Origin: JAGPDB01 sp046331265
GTDB taxonomy: Bacteria; Actinomycetota; Acidimicrobiia; IMCC26256; JAGPDB01
Reading direction: 5' to 3'
Length of the DNA: 64,000 bases
NCBI GenBank assembly: GCA_046331265.1
Contig: JAXLRE010000003.1
Coordinates: forward strand, 124,001-188,000
Shown here: positions 1 to 8,616 of the stretch, piece by piece
Layout of the letters: each line of letters starts with the position of its first letter
Numbering within the stretch: the stretch's first letter is position 1
Translations under genes and position numbers: made by a program
Notes under the pieces: generated by a model
Seen by the model: only the letters and a program-made list of their open reading frames with translations
The model's database searches: none
Told to the model about the DNA's origin: nothing

Positions 1-1
1 T

Positions 2-433
2 CTTGGTTTTTATGCACAAGAGCATGAAGACATAAAATCTGATTTAAGTGTGCTTGCGCAAATGGTTAATGCATCACCGCGTATGTCGCAAGCAGAACTT
101 AGATCCGTGCTTGCACACTTTGGCTTATATGGCGATGTTGCAGATCAAGAAGCAGGAACTCTATCTGGTGGTGAAAAAACAAAAATGGCATTGGCTCGAT
201 TAATGGTAAGCAAAGCTAATGTTTTACTTTTAGATGAGCCTACAAATAACTTAGATCCAGCATCAATTGAAGCATTGCTTGCAGCATTACAAAGTTATGA
301 GGGAACTATTATCTTGGTTAGTCACGATGTTGATTTCGTAACACAACTAGCTCCTTCTAAAGTTGTTCATTTACCTGATGGACTTATTTCTCATTTTTCA
401 CCGGAAATGATAAGTGCAATAAAAGAGACTTAA
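2..433 (+). CDS. ABC-F family ATPase, C-terminal part (5' end outside window)
   Basis: The reading frame is already open at base 2 and runs to a TAA, so only the last about 143 residues are visible. They contain an ABC signature (LSGGEKTKMALARL), a Walker B with the ABC-F style LLLDEPTNNLD, and a switch histidine in LVSHD. There are no membrane segments. The NNLD after Walker B is typical of ABC-F proteins, which are soluble tandem ATPases acting on the ribosome (translation factors or antibiotic protection). Which ABC-F subfamily cannot be decided without the N-terminal half. An internal GTG at base 50 could be mistaken for a start, but the upstream codons continue the same conserved domain. 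Confidence 0.88.
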   Translation, partial: LGFYAQEHEDIKSDLSVLAQMVNASPRMSQAELRSVLAHFGLYGDVADQEAGTLSGGEKTKMALARLMVSKANVLLLDEPTNNLDPASIEALLAALQSYEGTIILVSHDVDFVTQLAPSKVVHLPDGLISHFSPEMISAIKET

Positions 434-523
434 ACGAATGATGCGAAAGTAAGAAATCTTATTTTCTGTTGAGTTTTTATGGAACTTAGACGATATTTAT
501 ACAAATTACTGTAAAGGGTTTGT

Positions 524-2989
524 ATGCAAACGTTTAACAAAAAGCTTTCTTATCTATTTTTATTATTAAGTGTTGTTTTTGTAGGAATGATTTCTACCAT
601 TAGTTCTGCTAGTGCAGCTCCAGTTACTTTAACTGTAAATGTTGTTAGCGATGAAGCAGATGCATCTCCAGGTGATGGTATTTGCGAAACGGTCAATACT
701 GGTGAATGTACTTTTAGAGCTGCATTAGAAGAAGCAAATGCGAATGTTGGATCGGATACTATTGAATTTAACATTCCGGGTAATAATTCAGATGTTCATG
801 TAATTACTCCACAAATTCCATTGCCAAATATTACAGATGAAGTTCATATAAATGGATACAGTCAACCCGGCTCATCGGAAAATACTGCTGTAAGTCCTAA
901 TCCTATAAATAGTGAAATAAGAATCGAATTGGATGGGCATGTTGCGGCTGCAAATCAAAATGCTGCTGTAGGCTTTTTACCTGGATCAGATAATTCTTCT
1001 GTTCGTGGATTATCTATTTACGACTTCTCAACATTAGATGGGGCAAATAGTTCAGGCGTAAATGTTTTTATTGGAGCCTCCAATATTACCGTTGCTGGAA
1101 ATTATCTTGGATTACATTCTGATGGAACAACTGTTGGTTCGAATGGGAATCATTCGTCTGTATACATTACACAGGTTGCTGATCCAATAAGTAATGAAAT
1201 AATTGGAGGAGACTCACCTCAAGATAGAAATATAATTTATAATTACTCACCTAGTAATATCAGCGCAGGAATAATGGGTTCTGCTCCGGGTAGCGTTATA
1301 TACGGAAATTATTTTGGAATTGCAAAAGATGGTGTTACCGATTTAACAACTGATGCAGCAGATACTATAGGAATTTCAGGCCCATATACTATTGCAATAA
1401 ACTTAGTAAATGGTGGCTCAACAACAGTTGGGGGTCCCGCCACGGGTCAAGGTAATTTAATTTCAGGTGGAACTGTTGCTGTTGTGCTTAGTTCTAACGG
1501 CAATAAAGTTCAAGGAAATTTAATAGGCACTGACTATACCGGTTTAGTAAATCCAAATATTACAAACGGTTTAGGGATTTCTGTTACCGCTGGAAATCAT
1601 AACCTAATTGGTGGCACGGGTGTAGGTGAAGGAAATACTATCGCAGGTTCATCTGGCGCTGGAATTGCTGTTTCCGAATTTCTAGTTGAAAATGTCGGTG
1701 GGCCTGGCGTTCCTATGACGTTGACGCCATTGTCAGAATCAATTATTGGAAACTCTATTTACGACATAAATCTTTTTGATTTCAATTCTTCAATGGAAGC
1801 ATTTGGAAATATGAATCAGGGTATCGATAATGTGAAAATGATAGATACCTCAGAAGTTTCTGATTTCAGACCTGATGCTGTTGAACTTAGAGGTCCAACT
1901 CTAAATGATATAGGAGACACTGATTCAGGTCCTAATAATCAACTTAATTATCCAGTATTAAAAAGTGCGCAACAGATTGGTCAAAACCTAACTATTACTT
2001 ATGACCTTGATGTAGCTGGTTCGCCTACTGATGATTATCGTGTTGAATTTTTTGCTAATGACAAGAGCACAATCTTTGGTTACGGTCCAGGGCAAACATT
2101 TTTAGGAGCAGTTACACAATCTAGCGGTAATTCAAAGTCATCTACTATTAATTTAGGATCAACAGATGTTGTAGGTAAATCGCTTTCAGCTACGGTTACT
2201 GTTATTGATTCTGGTGAAACGTTTGGTTACGGGGATACATCAGAATTTGCACAGAATATTTCTGTTGGTTCTGCATCAGATTTTGACTCTGATGGCATAT
2301 CTGACACTATAGAAAATGGTGCTCCAAATGGTGGAGATGGTAACAATGATGGAATTGACGATTATCTACAGCCAACTGTGAGCTCATATGAAATTTCAAA
2401 TACGTCAACATATACAACTTTTGTAACAGAAGGTTGTTCTGAAAATGGTACAGTTTCTTCTTTAAGTCAAGATAACCTCAATGCTGTAGACGGAAATTAT
2501 GAATATCCATTTGGGTTAACAGACTTCACTCTTAATTGTTCAAGAGGAGCAACTGTTGATGTCAGCAAATATATTTATACTGATACTTCAGCACAAGGAA
2601 TGAGCGTAAGGAAATATAGGCCCAATGCCTCTCAACATTTCTTAGCTGTCGATAATGGCGAAGTTACTAACTCAACGATTGGTTCACAAGATGTTCTCGT
2701 TATGACTTATTCATTAACCGACGGAAGTTCATTAGATGACGATGGAGAAGTTAATGGTGTTATCGTAGATCCTATAGGAATCGCTACAGTTAAAGTATCT
2801 AGTACAACATCTAATAACAATTCTAATACATCTAAAAATAAAGCTTCAGGGACATTGGCATCTACAGGTTCGAATAGCTTAAATATTCAATTGGTTTATG
2901 CATATACAACATTAATTTTAGGATTAAGTTTTGTATTAATTTCTAAATCAAAGAAAAGATATTTGCTAAAAATAGTAAGCGGTTTTTAG
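524..2989 (+). CDS. secreted beta-helix surface protein with CSLREA-type N-terminus and LASTG sorting signal
   Basis: 821 residues. A signal peptide (about 1-31, ending near SASA) is followed by a CSLREA-like segment (about 38-85, with GDGICET..GECTFRAALEEAN). A long stretch of right-handed parallel beta-helix follows, with repeated GN.I.G motifs to about residue 480. A thrombospondin type-3-like calcium segment (DFDSDGISD..DGNNDGIDD, about 585-615) precedes a choice-of-anchor-like domain of the U type (about 620-750, ending DDDGEVNGVIVDP). The C-terminus has LASTG at 778-782, a hydrophobic helix and a basic tail: a sortase signal of the LAxTG type associated with class E sortases. The start is an ATG with AAAGGG five bases upstream. 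Likely displayed on the cell wall; ligand unknown. Confidence 0.85.
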   Translation: MQTFNKKLSYLFLLLSVVFVGMISTISSASAAPVTLTVNVVSDEADASPGDGICETVNTGECTFRAALEEANANVGSDTIEFNIPGNNSDVHVITPQIPLPNITDEVHINGYSQPGSSENTAVSPNPINSEIRIELDGHVAAANQNAAVGFLPGSDNSSVRGLSIYDFSTLDGANSSGVNVFIGASNITVAGNYLGLHSDGTTVGSNGNHSSVYITQVADPISNEIIGGDSPQDRNIIYNYSPSNISAGIMGSAPGSVIYGNYFGIAKDGVTDLTTDAADTIGISGPYTIAINLVNGGSTTVGGPATGQGNLISGGTVAVVLSSNGNKVQGNLIGTDYTGLVNPNITNGLGISVTAGNHNLIGGTGVGEGNTIAGSSGAGIAVSEFLVENVGGPGVPMTLTPLSESIIGNSIYDINLFDFNSSMEAFGNMNQGIDNVKMIDTSEVSDFRPDAVELRGPTLNDIGDTDSGPNNQLNYPVLKSAQQIGQNLTITYDLDVAGSPTDDYRVEFFANDKSTIFGYGPGQTFLGAVTQSSGNSKSSTINLGSTDVVGKSLSATVTVIDSGETFGYGDTSEFAQNISVGSASDFDSDGISDTIENGAPNGGDGNNDGIDDYLQPTVSSYEISNTSTYTTFVTEGCSENGTVSSLSQDNLNAVDGNYEYPFGLTDFTLNCSRGATVDVSKYIYTDTSAQGMSVRKYRPNASQHFLAVDNGEVTNSTIGSQDVLVMTYSLTDGSSLDDDGEVNGVIVDPIGIATVKVSSTTSNNNSNTSKNKASGTLASTGSNSLNIQLVYAYTTLILGLSFVLISKSKKRYLLKIVSGF

Positions 2990-2999
2990 CCGCTTACTA
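2973..2999 (-). terminator. hairpin terminator between convergent genes
   Basis: A perfect 10-bp stem (2973-2982 with 2990-2999) has a 7-base loop that contains the TAG stop codon of the plus-strand surface protein gene. Read on the minus strand the stem is followed by a run of five T, so it is a good intrinsic terminator for yceI. Read on the plus strand the following bases are AT-rich but lack a clean T run. Confidence 0.75.
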
Positions 3000-3003
3000 A
3001 TAA

Positions 3004-3543
3004 TTATTGAGCTGGTGCTAGTTCAACGTCGATTTCGATTTTAATTTTTTCTGAAACTAATAAACCTTCAGCTACAGGTACGTTCCAGTTGATTCCAAAA
3101 TCAGTACGATTGATTTCAGCTTTTGCTTCAAATCCAGCTTTTGTGTTTCCCCATGGGTCTTGTGCACTGCCGCCAAATTCTGCATCAAAAGTAACAGGTA
3201 AAGTTTTTCCATTGATTGTCATGGCACCTGTAATTTTAAAATCATCAGGAGTCCCTGATATTGCAGTCGATACGAAATTAATTTCTGGGTTTTCACTAGC
3301 GCCAAAGAAGTCTTCGCTTTTTAGATGATTGTCGCGATCAGCATTACCTGTATCTACGCTTAGCAAATCAACAGTTGCAGTAACCTTTGAGCTTTCAAGT
3401 GTGTCACCGACTTCAACATTTAAATTGAATTCTTTAAATGAACCTCTAACTTTTGCCAATCCGCCTAAGTGCTTTCCTGTAAAGCCAATTCGTGAATGAC
3501 TATTGTCTGCAGACCATTCTCCTGCTTCGATAGGTAATGCCAT
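3004..3543 (-). CDS. yceI: YceI-family lipocalin-like protein
   Basis: 179 residues with the whole YceI fold. It begins with the typical GEWSADNSHSRIGFTGKH segment and includes DNHLKSEDFF, ITGAMTINGKTLPVTF and the NRTDFGINWN element near the C-terminus. YceI proteins form a lipocalin-like barrel that binds polyisoprenoid or other hydrophobic ligands and are often induced by stress. This copy has no signal peptide, so it should be cytoplasmic, as in many actinobacterial members. The start is supported by AAGGAG upstream. The gene is divergent from a MarR-family regulator and shares with it a 124-bp intergenic region holding two palindromes, so it is probably the regulator's target. Confidence 0.93.
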   Translation of the reverse strand: MALPIEAGEWSADNSHSRIGFTGKHLGGLAKVRGSFKEFNLNVEVGDTLESSKVTATVDLLSVDTGNADRDNHLKSEDFFGASENPEINFVSTAISGTPDDFKITGAMTINGKTLPVTFDAEFGGSAQDPWGNTKAGFEAKAEINRTDFGINWNVPVAEGLLVSEKIKIEIDVELAPAQ

Positions 3544-3564
3544 ATTTTCTCCTTAAATGTGTTA

Positions 3565-3610
3565 GTTCAATTTTGAACAATCCTACATCGATAAATATTT
3601 CAATTTTGAA
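3565..3610. promoter_or_regulatory. two probable MarR operators between yceI and marR
   Basis: GTTCAATTTTGAAC at 3565-3578 is a dyad with perfect 6-bp arms around two bases. The core TTCAATTTTGAA recurs at 3599-3610. Their centres are 33 bp apart, about three helical turns, so two dimers could bind the same face. On the minus strand an extended -10 (TGTAGGAT, 3580-3587) of yceI lies between them. Dyads of this size in the divergent region of a marR gene are typical MarR-family operators; binding itself is inferred. Confidence 0.72.
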
Positions 3611-3655
3611 CAATTATTTAAATATCTAATTAAACAGGGAAAACTCATCCTGATC

Positions 3656-3661
3656 TAGGAT
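3656..3661 (+). promoter_or_regulatory. -10 element of a leaderless marR transcript
   Basis: TAGGAT ends six bases before the ATG of the marR gene and no Shine-Dalgarno sequence lies between. This matches the leaderless start pattern seen at many other genes here. Confidence 0.5.
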
Positions 3662-3667
3662 GTATTT

Positions 3668-4147
3668 ATGCAGCAAATGCCGAAAAGATGGTTGAATGAA
3701 AAAGAGCAAAAATTTTGGCGTGCATATATTGAATCATCGATCAGACTTAATAAAGTGCTCAATGCTGATCTAGAGAAGACTGCGGGGTTTGACCTATTGA
3801 CATACGAGATTATGGTGCGATTGTCAGAGGCGCCAAATATGTCATTGAGAATGAAAGATCTGGCGCAAAATGTAAGTGCGCAAAAATCAAAACTTACATA
3901 TCGAGTATCTCAATTAGAAAGAAAAGGTTGGGTTGAGCGCTGCGCTTTTGAAGAGGATAAACGTGGACAACTTTGCCGTTTAACTAAAAAAGGTTTTTCG
4001 ATTCTAGAAAAAGCTGCACCAAAGCATGTAGATGCAGTCTTGAAACAATTCATTGAGCCAACAGAAGATGAAGATATAGAGCAATTAACTGAAATGTTTC
4101 ATCTAATTGCGGCGAGTGGACCCCAAGATCAACAAAATGACGACTAA
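3668..4147 (+). CDS. MarR-family transcriptional regulator
   Basis: 159 residues, the usual MarR length. A helical N-terminus is followed by a winged-helix DNA-binding domain (about 50-120): the recognition region MSLRMKDLAQNVSAQKSKLTYRVSQLERKGWVER and a wing containing EEDKRGQLCRLTKKG. The C-terminal helices form the dimer interface. MarR proteins repress a divergent gene and themselves and release DNA on binding phenolic or oxidising ligands. One cysteine in the wing and no conserved OhrR-type N-terminal cysteine argue against a peroxide-sensing OhrR. The targets are probably yceI and marR itself, possibly with the downstream aldehyde dehydrogenase, which begins only 9 bp after the stop. 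Confidence 0.92.
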   Translation: MQQMPKRWLNEKEQKFWRAYIESSIRLNKVLNADLEKTAGFDLLTYEIMVRLSEAPNMSLRMKDLAQNVSAQKSKLTYRVSQLERKGWVERCAFEEDKRGQLCRLTKKGFSILEKAAPKHVDAVLKQFIEPTEDEDIEQLTEMFHLIAASGPQDQQNDD

Positions 4148-4156
4148 ATTATTCCC

Positions 4157-5611
4157 ATGGATAAAGTAAGCAAGTACATTCAAACTAATAATCCAATACC
4201 TATTCGTATTAATGGCGAATATAAAAAGACAGATGAAGTTATCGATGTAATCTCGCCGTTTACAAAAAATGTTGTTTCACAATTTTATTCTGCATCTATT
4301 TCAGATATAGATAATGCAATCGACGTAGCATACAGCGCTTTAGAGAAAAATGAATTTAAAACATTTCAACGTGCTCAGGTGCTAGATAAAGCGGCTGAGT
4401 TAATAATCCGATACAAAGAAGATTTTGCGAAAATAATCGCAACTGAATCAGCGAAGTCTATAAAAACCGCGAGAATAGAAGTTGATAGAGCTGTACAGAC
4501 GTTTCTTTTTTCTGCGAGTGTGGCTCGAAGTGCTTCCGGAGAAATGATTGCTATAGATTCGCATCCGAGTGGTGATAATAAATTAGCTTTTACATTTCGC
4601 GAACCAATTGGTGTAATCGGAGCTATTGCTCCATTTAATTTCCCATTGAATTTGGTAGCACACAAAGTAGCTCCAGCGATTGCTGCAGGGGCACCTGTTG
4701 TTTTAAAACCAGCTCATAATACGCCTTTAACTTCTGCATTTTTAGTGGATCTTTTAATCGATGAAGCAGGTCTTGATCCTGCATATCTTTCCTTTATTCC
4801 TTGTCCTGGCGAGGTCGCAGCACGTTTAAGTGAGAATGAAAAAGTCGCGATGATATCCTTTACCGGTTCACCAGGTGTGGGTTGGTCAATTAAGCAAAAG
4901 GCATATAAAAAGAAGGTGGCTTTAGAGTTAGGCAACAATGCTCCTGTAATAGTTGAACCTGATAGCGATATCGAAAAAGTAACTTCTTTGGTTGCAGCAA
5001 GTGGATATTCATTTCAGGGTCAAAGTTGTATAAGTGTCCAACGGGTCTATGTACATGAAAGTATTTTTGACAGATTTGTCGATCAGTTAAAAACGAAAGT
5101 CGAGTCACTAATCGTTGGTGATCCACTTGATGATGCCACAGATGTGTCGGCATTGATCTCACCAAAAGATAATGAACGTGTTATCGCATGGATCAAAGCG
5201 GCAACAGAAAATGGTGCAAAATTAATAACTGGGGGAACACAAAGTTCGCAGGGAGTATTAGCCCCTACTATATTGACTGATGCAACAGAAGAAATGGACG
5301 TATGTAGAAAAGAAGTTTTTGGTCCTCTAGTTTCTGTGATGAAATATTCTGAATTGAATGACGCATTATTAAAAGCGAATACTTCTGATTATGGACTACA
5401 AGCAGCAATTTTTACAAGCAATATTTCTCGTGCGCTGCATGCGGCCAAAGTCCTTAACTTTGGAGGCGTGCTTATTAACGAAACACCAACATATAGAGCT
5501 GACAATATGCCTTATGGGGGTATAAAAGATTCAGGTAATACTAAAGAAGGCCCTGCTTACACATACCATGAGATGACTAAAGAAAAGCTTGTAGTTATTG
5601 CGACAGATTAA
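4157..5611 (+). CDS. NAD(P)-dependent aldehyde dehydrogenase
   Basis: 484 residues spanning the entire ALDH superfamily fold. Visible landmarks are APFNFPLNLVAHKVAPAIAAG (cofactor and substrate entry), the catalytic glutamate in ALELGNNAP (near 256), the catalytic cysteine in GQSCISVQR (near 291), and the C-terminal KEVFGPLVSV. It oxidises an aldehyde to the carboxylate; the sequence resembles the lactaldehyde or non-phosphorylating glyceraldehyde-3-phosphate branch more than betaine-aldehyde enzymes, but the substrate is not decidable. It lies 9 bp downstream of marR, so the two are probably co-transcribed and the enzyme may detoxify aldehydes under the control of the same regulator. Confidence 0.9.
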   Translation: MDKVSKYIQTNNPIPIRINGEYKKTDEVIDVISPFTKNVVSQFYSASISDIDNAIDVAYSALEKNEFKTFQRAQVLDKAAELIIRYKEDFAKIIATESAKSIKTARIEVDRAVQTFLFSASVARSASGEMIAIDSHPSGDNKLAFTFREPIGVIGAIAPFNFPLNLVAHKVAPAIAAGAPVVLKPAHNTPLTSAFLVDLLIDEAGLDPAYLSFIPCPGEVAARLSENEKVAMISFTGSPGVGWSIKQKAYKKKVALELGNNAPVIVEPDSDIEKVTSLVAASGYSFQGQSCISVQRVYVHESIFDRFVDQLKTKVESLIVGDPLDDATDVSALISPKDNERVIAWIKAATENGAKLITGGTQSSQGVLAPTILTDATEEMDVCRKEVFGPLVSVMKYSELNDALLKANTSDYGLQAAIFTSNISRALHAAKVLNFGGVLINETPTYRADNMPYGGIKDSGNTKEGPAYTYHEMTKEKLVVIATD

Positions 5612-5651
5612 GCAAAAACGCCCATTTCTTGCTAAATCTCCCTAAAGCAAA

Positions 5652-5657
5652 TACACT
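5652..5657 (+). promoter_or_regulatory. -10 element, probable leaderless start of the rbfA operon
   Basis: TACACT is followed by exactly six bases and the ATG at 5664. No Shine-Dalgarno sequence is present. Confidence 0.5.
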
Positions 5658-5663
5658 TTTTAT

Positions 5664-6275
5664 ATGCGATTTGGGGGAATACGCAACGGTTTAAATGAAC
5701 GTCGATTTAGACGTCATCTTGCTCATGACGAAAATTCGACAATCGATCCATTTCAGTTTGCCAAGATTCACAAAGGATATTTGTTAGAACCGTCACAAGG
5801 TCGACACATTTGGATAGAAGATGGATGTGTTTTTACCTCATTGTCAAGAGATTTTAGCAACGGGGCTAAGCATTTAGATGTAGATATTAGCTATCGAGTT
5901 GATCATAGAAATACTCCTAAACATCGAGGTTCATTTGTGCATGCAATTTCAATGAGCATCGATATCACAGATCCAAGCAATCCAACTATTACAAATATTG
6001 CTGGTGTCGTTATGCGTCAAGGTCGAAGAAAACATCAAAATATTCATATTCCTGATTCTGTACACACAATAAATGTAGATACGCTAGAACGTGATTTGAT
6101 GTTCTTGCGTCAATCTCTTATTGATAGAAAAGATTTTATAAAAGTTTTAGATCCTGAGAAAAGACAATGTATTGCTCTTGCTATAGAACGTTTTGTGTCA
6201 GACAAATTGGCTTCTAGGTTCCCTCATATACTAGAAACAGTCAAAACTCCATTACGAAGTGCGCCATCGAGGTGA
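5664..6275 (+). CDS. conserved-looking protein of unknown function, first gene of the rbfA operon
   Basis: 203 residues, not recognised. It is basic and rich in Arg and His at both ends, with no signal peptide or membrane helix. It can be divided into a short N-terminal basic segment, a beta-rich middle (about 40-130, containing DVDISYRVDHRN and SMSIDITDPSNPTITNIAGVV) and a helical C-terminus (about 140-190). It sits 18 bp before rbfA at the position where infB normally ends in the nusA-infB-rbfA order, so a role with RNA or ribosomes is possible but unsupported. Start: ATG six bases after a TACACT -10 element. Confidence 0.7.
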   Translation: MRFGGIRNGLNERRFRRHLAHDENSTIDPFQFAKIHKGYLLEPSQGRHIWIEDGCVFTSLSRDFSNGAKHLDVDISYRVDHRNTPKHRGSFVHAISMSIDITDPSNPTITNIAGVVMRQGRRKHQNIHIPDSVHTINVDTLERDLMFLRQSLIDRKDFIKVLDPEKRQCIALAIERFVSDKLASRFPHILETVKTPLRSAPSR

Positions 6276-6293
6276 TTTCTGCCACAATAGATT

Positions 6294-6686
6294 ATGGCTC
6301 ATAAATCATATTCTCGCGTTGCTAGAGTTAATCACCTTGTTCAAGAAATACTTGCCGAAGAGATTGAATTAATTGATAATAACGATTTAGAAATGGTGAC
6401 AATAACAGGTTGTGAAGTTACTTCTGATCTTCGTCATGCAAAAGTCTTTATATCGGCGCTTGGGGATACTGAAAAGGTTGAAAAAGGACTACAAGCTCTC
6501 GAAAAAAATAAAGGGCGTCTAAAACGTGCCTTATCGTCTTCAACTCGAATGAAATTTTTGCCTGACTTACATTTTCTAGTGGATCCATCTATAGAAATGG
6601 GTTACAAAATTGAATCAATAATACAAGATGTACACAATCATGAAGGTTCACTCAAAATTCGTGACGACGAAGCGTTTAATGATTAA
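6294..6686 (+). CDS. rbfA: ribosome-binding factor A
   Basis: 130 residues, the normal size. It has the KH-like RbfA fold: N-terminal RVARVNHLVQEILAEEIE, the central VTITGCEVTSDLRHAKVFIS strand-helix, and the conserved RALSSSTRMKFLPDLHFLVDPS. RbfA binds the 30S subunit near helix 1 of 16S rRNA and is needed for late maturation of the small subunit and for cold adaptation. It is followed after 2 bp by the DHH phosphoesterase and then truB and ribF, the widespread rbfA-nrnA-truB-ribF order. infB is not upstream. Confidence 0.95.
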   Translation: MAHKSYSRVARVNHLVQEILAEEIELIDNNDLEMVTITGCEVTSDLRHAKVFISALGDTEKVEKGLQALEKNKGRLKRALSSSTRMKFLPDLHFLVDPSIEMGYKIESIIQDVHNHEGSLKIRDDEAFND

Positions 6687-6688
6687 TT

Positions 6689-7678
6689 ATGTACAATTAT
6701 AAATCAGAAATAGATTTAGCAAAAAAAGAAATTAAACTCGCTGACAGTATTTTGTTGACATGTCATGTTCATCCAGATGGCGATGCATTAGGTTCAGTTT
6801 TAGCAATGATGCATGCATTATTGAAAATAAATAAAAATGTAACTGCTACTTTTCCATCGCCTTTCGAAATCCCTGCAACTCTTAGAGACACGCTTCCAGG
6901 TTTAGACCTTCTATGCCCTCCAGAAAGTATTCTCGAAAATAATTTTGATTTAGTAATGACATTTGATTGTGGATCAATAACAAGGATAGAAGGTCTATCA
7001 GATGTTTTTAAAAATTCCAAAAAATTAATCAATGTCGATCATCATGTTTCTAATGAAAAATTTGGCGATATCAACATTATCGATACCAAGGCTGCAAGTT
7101 CAGGCAGTGTTGTTTTGGAGATTATTGATGAACTAGGAGTAGAACTAGATAAAAATATTGCTCAATGTATTTATGTTGCTTTATTAACTGATACAGGAAG
7201 ATTTCAATTTTCTTCAACCAACAAAGACGTCTTTGACCAAGCTAGTCGTTTAAGCGAATATGACTTACCAATTGCTTTTCTTTCAAGAAAGCTAACAGAG
7301 GAAGATTCGTTTCAATTTATGAAACTTTGTGGAGATGTTTTAGCGCAAATGAAAATTGATAATGAGTTGTCTTTTGTTTACGCTGTGGCGACAACTGAAA
7401 TGAGAGAAAAATATAAGCTTTCTTATAGCGATCTAGAAGGACTAATTGAATTTGTCAGAAGAACCAAGGAAGCTGATGTCGCTTGCGTTTTAAAAGAGTT
7501 CGAACCAGGTGTATATAAAGGTTCTATGAGGTCATTAGGTGAAATAGATGTCTGTGTTATTGCCAGCGAATTTAATGGTGGGGGACATAAATTCGCTGCT
7601 GGTTTCACTTCAGAACTTATTCCTGATGAAATTATTGAACAAATTAAACTCGAGATTTCAAAACAAAAAGAAAAGTAG
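6689..7678 (+). CDS. nrnA: DHH-family bifunctional oligoribonuclease / pAp phosphatase (NrnA-like)
   Basis: 329 residues. The N-terminal DHH domain shows the metal-binding motifs CHVHPDGDALGS (about 25-36), TFDCGS (about 92) and NVDHHVSN (DHH, about 115). The C-terminal DHHA1 domain carries the glycine-rich GGGHKFAAGF (about 294-303). NrnA enzymes degrade short RNA oligonucleotides and dephosphorylate 3'-phosphoadenosine 5'-phosphate. It lies between rbfA and truB with 2- and 9-bp gaps, so it belongs to one operon with them. Confidence 0.93.
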   Translation: MYNYKSEIDLAKKEIKLADSILLTCHVHPDGDALGSVLAMMHALLKINKNVTATFPSPFEIPATLRDTLPGLDLLCPPESILENNFDLVMTFDCGSITRIEGLSDVFKNSKKLINVDHHVSNEKFGDINIIDTKAASSGSVVLEIIDELGVELDKNIAQCIYVALLTDTGRFQFSSTNKDVFDQASRLSEYDLPIAFLSRKLTEEDSFQFMKLCGDVLAQMKIDNELSFVYAVATTEMREKYKLSYSDLEGLIEFVRRTKEADVACVLKEFEPGVYKGSMRSLGEIDVCVIASEFNGGGHKFAAGFTSELIPDEIIEQIKLEISKQKEK

Positions 7679-7687
7679 TGTAAACCT

Positions 7688-8614
7688 ATGCCTAGTGGAT
7701 TTTTTTGCATTGATAAGCCTGCAGGTTTTACTAGTCATGATGTTGTCGCAAGAGTCCGCAAAGCCTTGTCGATGAAAAAAGTTGGCCATTCTGGAACATT
7801 AGATCCAATGGCTACAGGTGTAATGGTAATTGGTTTTGGTAATTGTACGAGACTGCTTGATTATGTTCAAAGTGGCGTAAAAACTTATGAAGCAACCATT
7901 AAGTTTGGCGAAAAAACTCCAACTGCAGATGCTGAATCTGAAGTAGTTGAATCTAAAGATATGAGCGACTTAGATGAAGGTGAACTTCTTGTATGTTTAG
8001 AAAAATTCAAAGGTATTATCGAACAGACGCCTCCTATGGTAAGTGCAATAAAAGTAGATGGCAAAAAGTTATATGAGTATCAACGTGAGGGCATTGAAGT
8101 TGAACGTAAAAAGCGTAAAGTAGAGATTTTTGAAATTGAATTACAAAGCTTTGAAAATCCATATGCCAAAATTGCCGTTACTTGTTCAAGTGGTACATAT
8201 ATAAGAACATTGGCCGAAGATATAGCTGATTGTTTGGGAGGCTTTGGGCATTTAACACAATTAAGAAGAGTCAAAAATGGTCAAGTGGATATTAGCGAAT
8301 GTATAAGTCTTGATGAACTTGGCCGTGTTAGTGAACCATTGAATTATCAGATTTCTCCAAAAGAAATATTAAAACATTTAACCCAAATAGATCTTGATGA
8401 AAGTCAAGGAGCCGATATTTCTTTTGGTAAAAGGATTAGTCTGAATAAGAAACAAATCAAACTTGTAAGTCAAAATAGTGCAAATACATTTGTTGGTTTT
8501 TCATCAACACCTAAACCATTATGCGCCGTTTTTAAAATCGATGAAGATCAAATAGATGAATTAAATGAGAACATGAATTTAAAATCTTCATGTATAGTTT
8601 TTCTGGATAATTAA
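7688..8614 (+). CDS. truB: tRNA pseudouridine(55) synthase
   Basis: 308 residues. N-terminal GFFCIDKPAGFTSHDVVARVRK and GHSGTLDPMATGVMVIG carry the catalytic aspartate (LDP). Downstream are TPPMVSAIKVDGKKLYEYQREG and the CSSGTYIRTLAEDIADCLGG RNA-binding segment. TruB converts U55 in the T loop of tRNA to pseudouridine and helps tRNA folding. Two bp separate its stop from ribF. The C-terminal about 70 residues are poorly conserved, as expected for bacterial TruB. Confidence 0.96.
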   Translation: MPSGFFCIDKPAGFTSHDVVARVRKALSMKKVGHSGTLDPMATGVMVIGFGNCTRLLDYVQSGVKTYEATIKFGEKTPTADAESEVVESKDMSDLDEGELLVCLEKFKGIIEQTPPMVSAIKVDGKKLYEYQREGIEVERKKRKVEIFEIELQSFENPYAKIAVTCSSGTYIRTLAEDIADCLGGFGHLTQLRRVKNGQVDISECISLDELGRVSEPLNYQISPKEILKHLTQIDLDESQGADISFGKRISLNKKQIKLVSQNSANTFVGFSSTPKPLCAVFKIDEDQIDELNENMNLKSSCIVFLDN

Positions 8615-8616
8615 GT

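Noticed and set aside
550..774. 74-codon minus-strand frame at the start of the beta-helix protein gene
   Set aside because: Shadow of a well-supported gene, no start signals.
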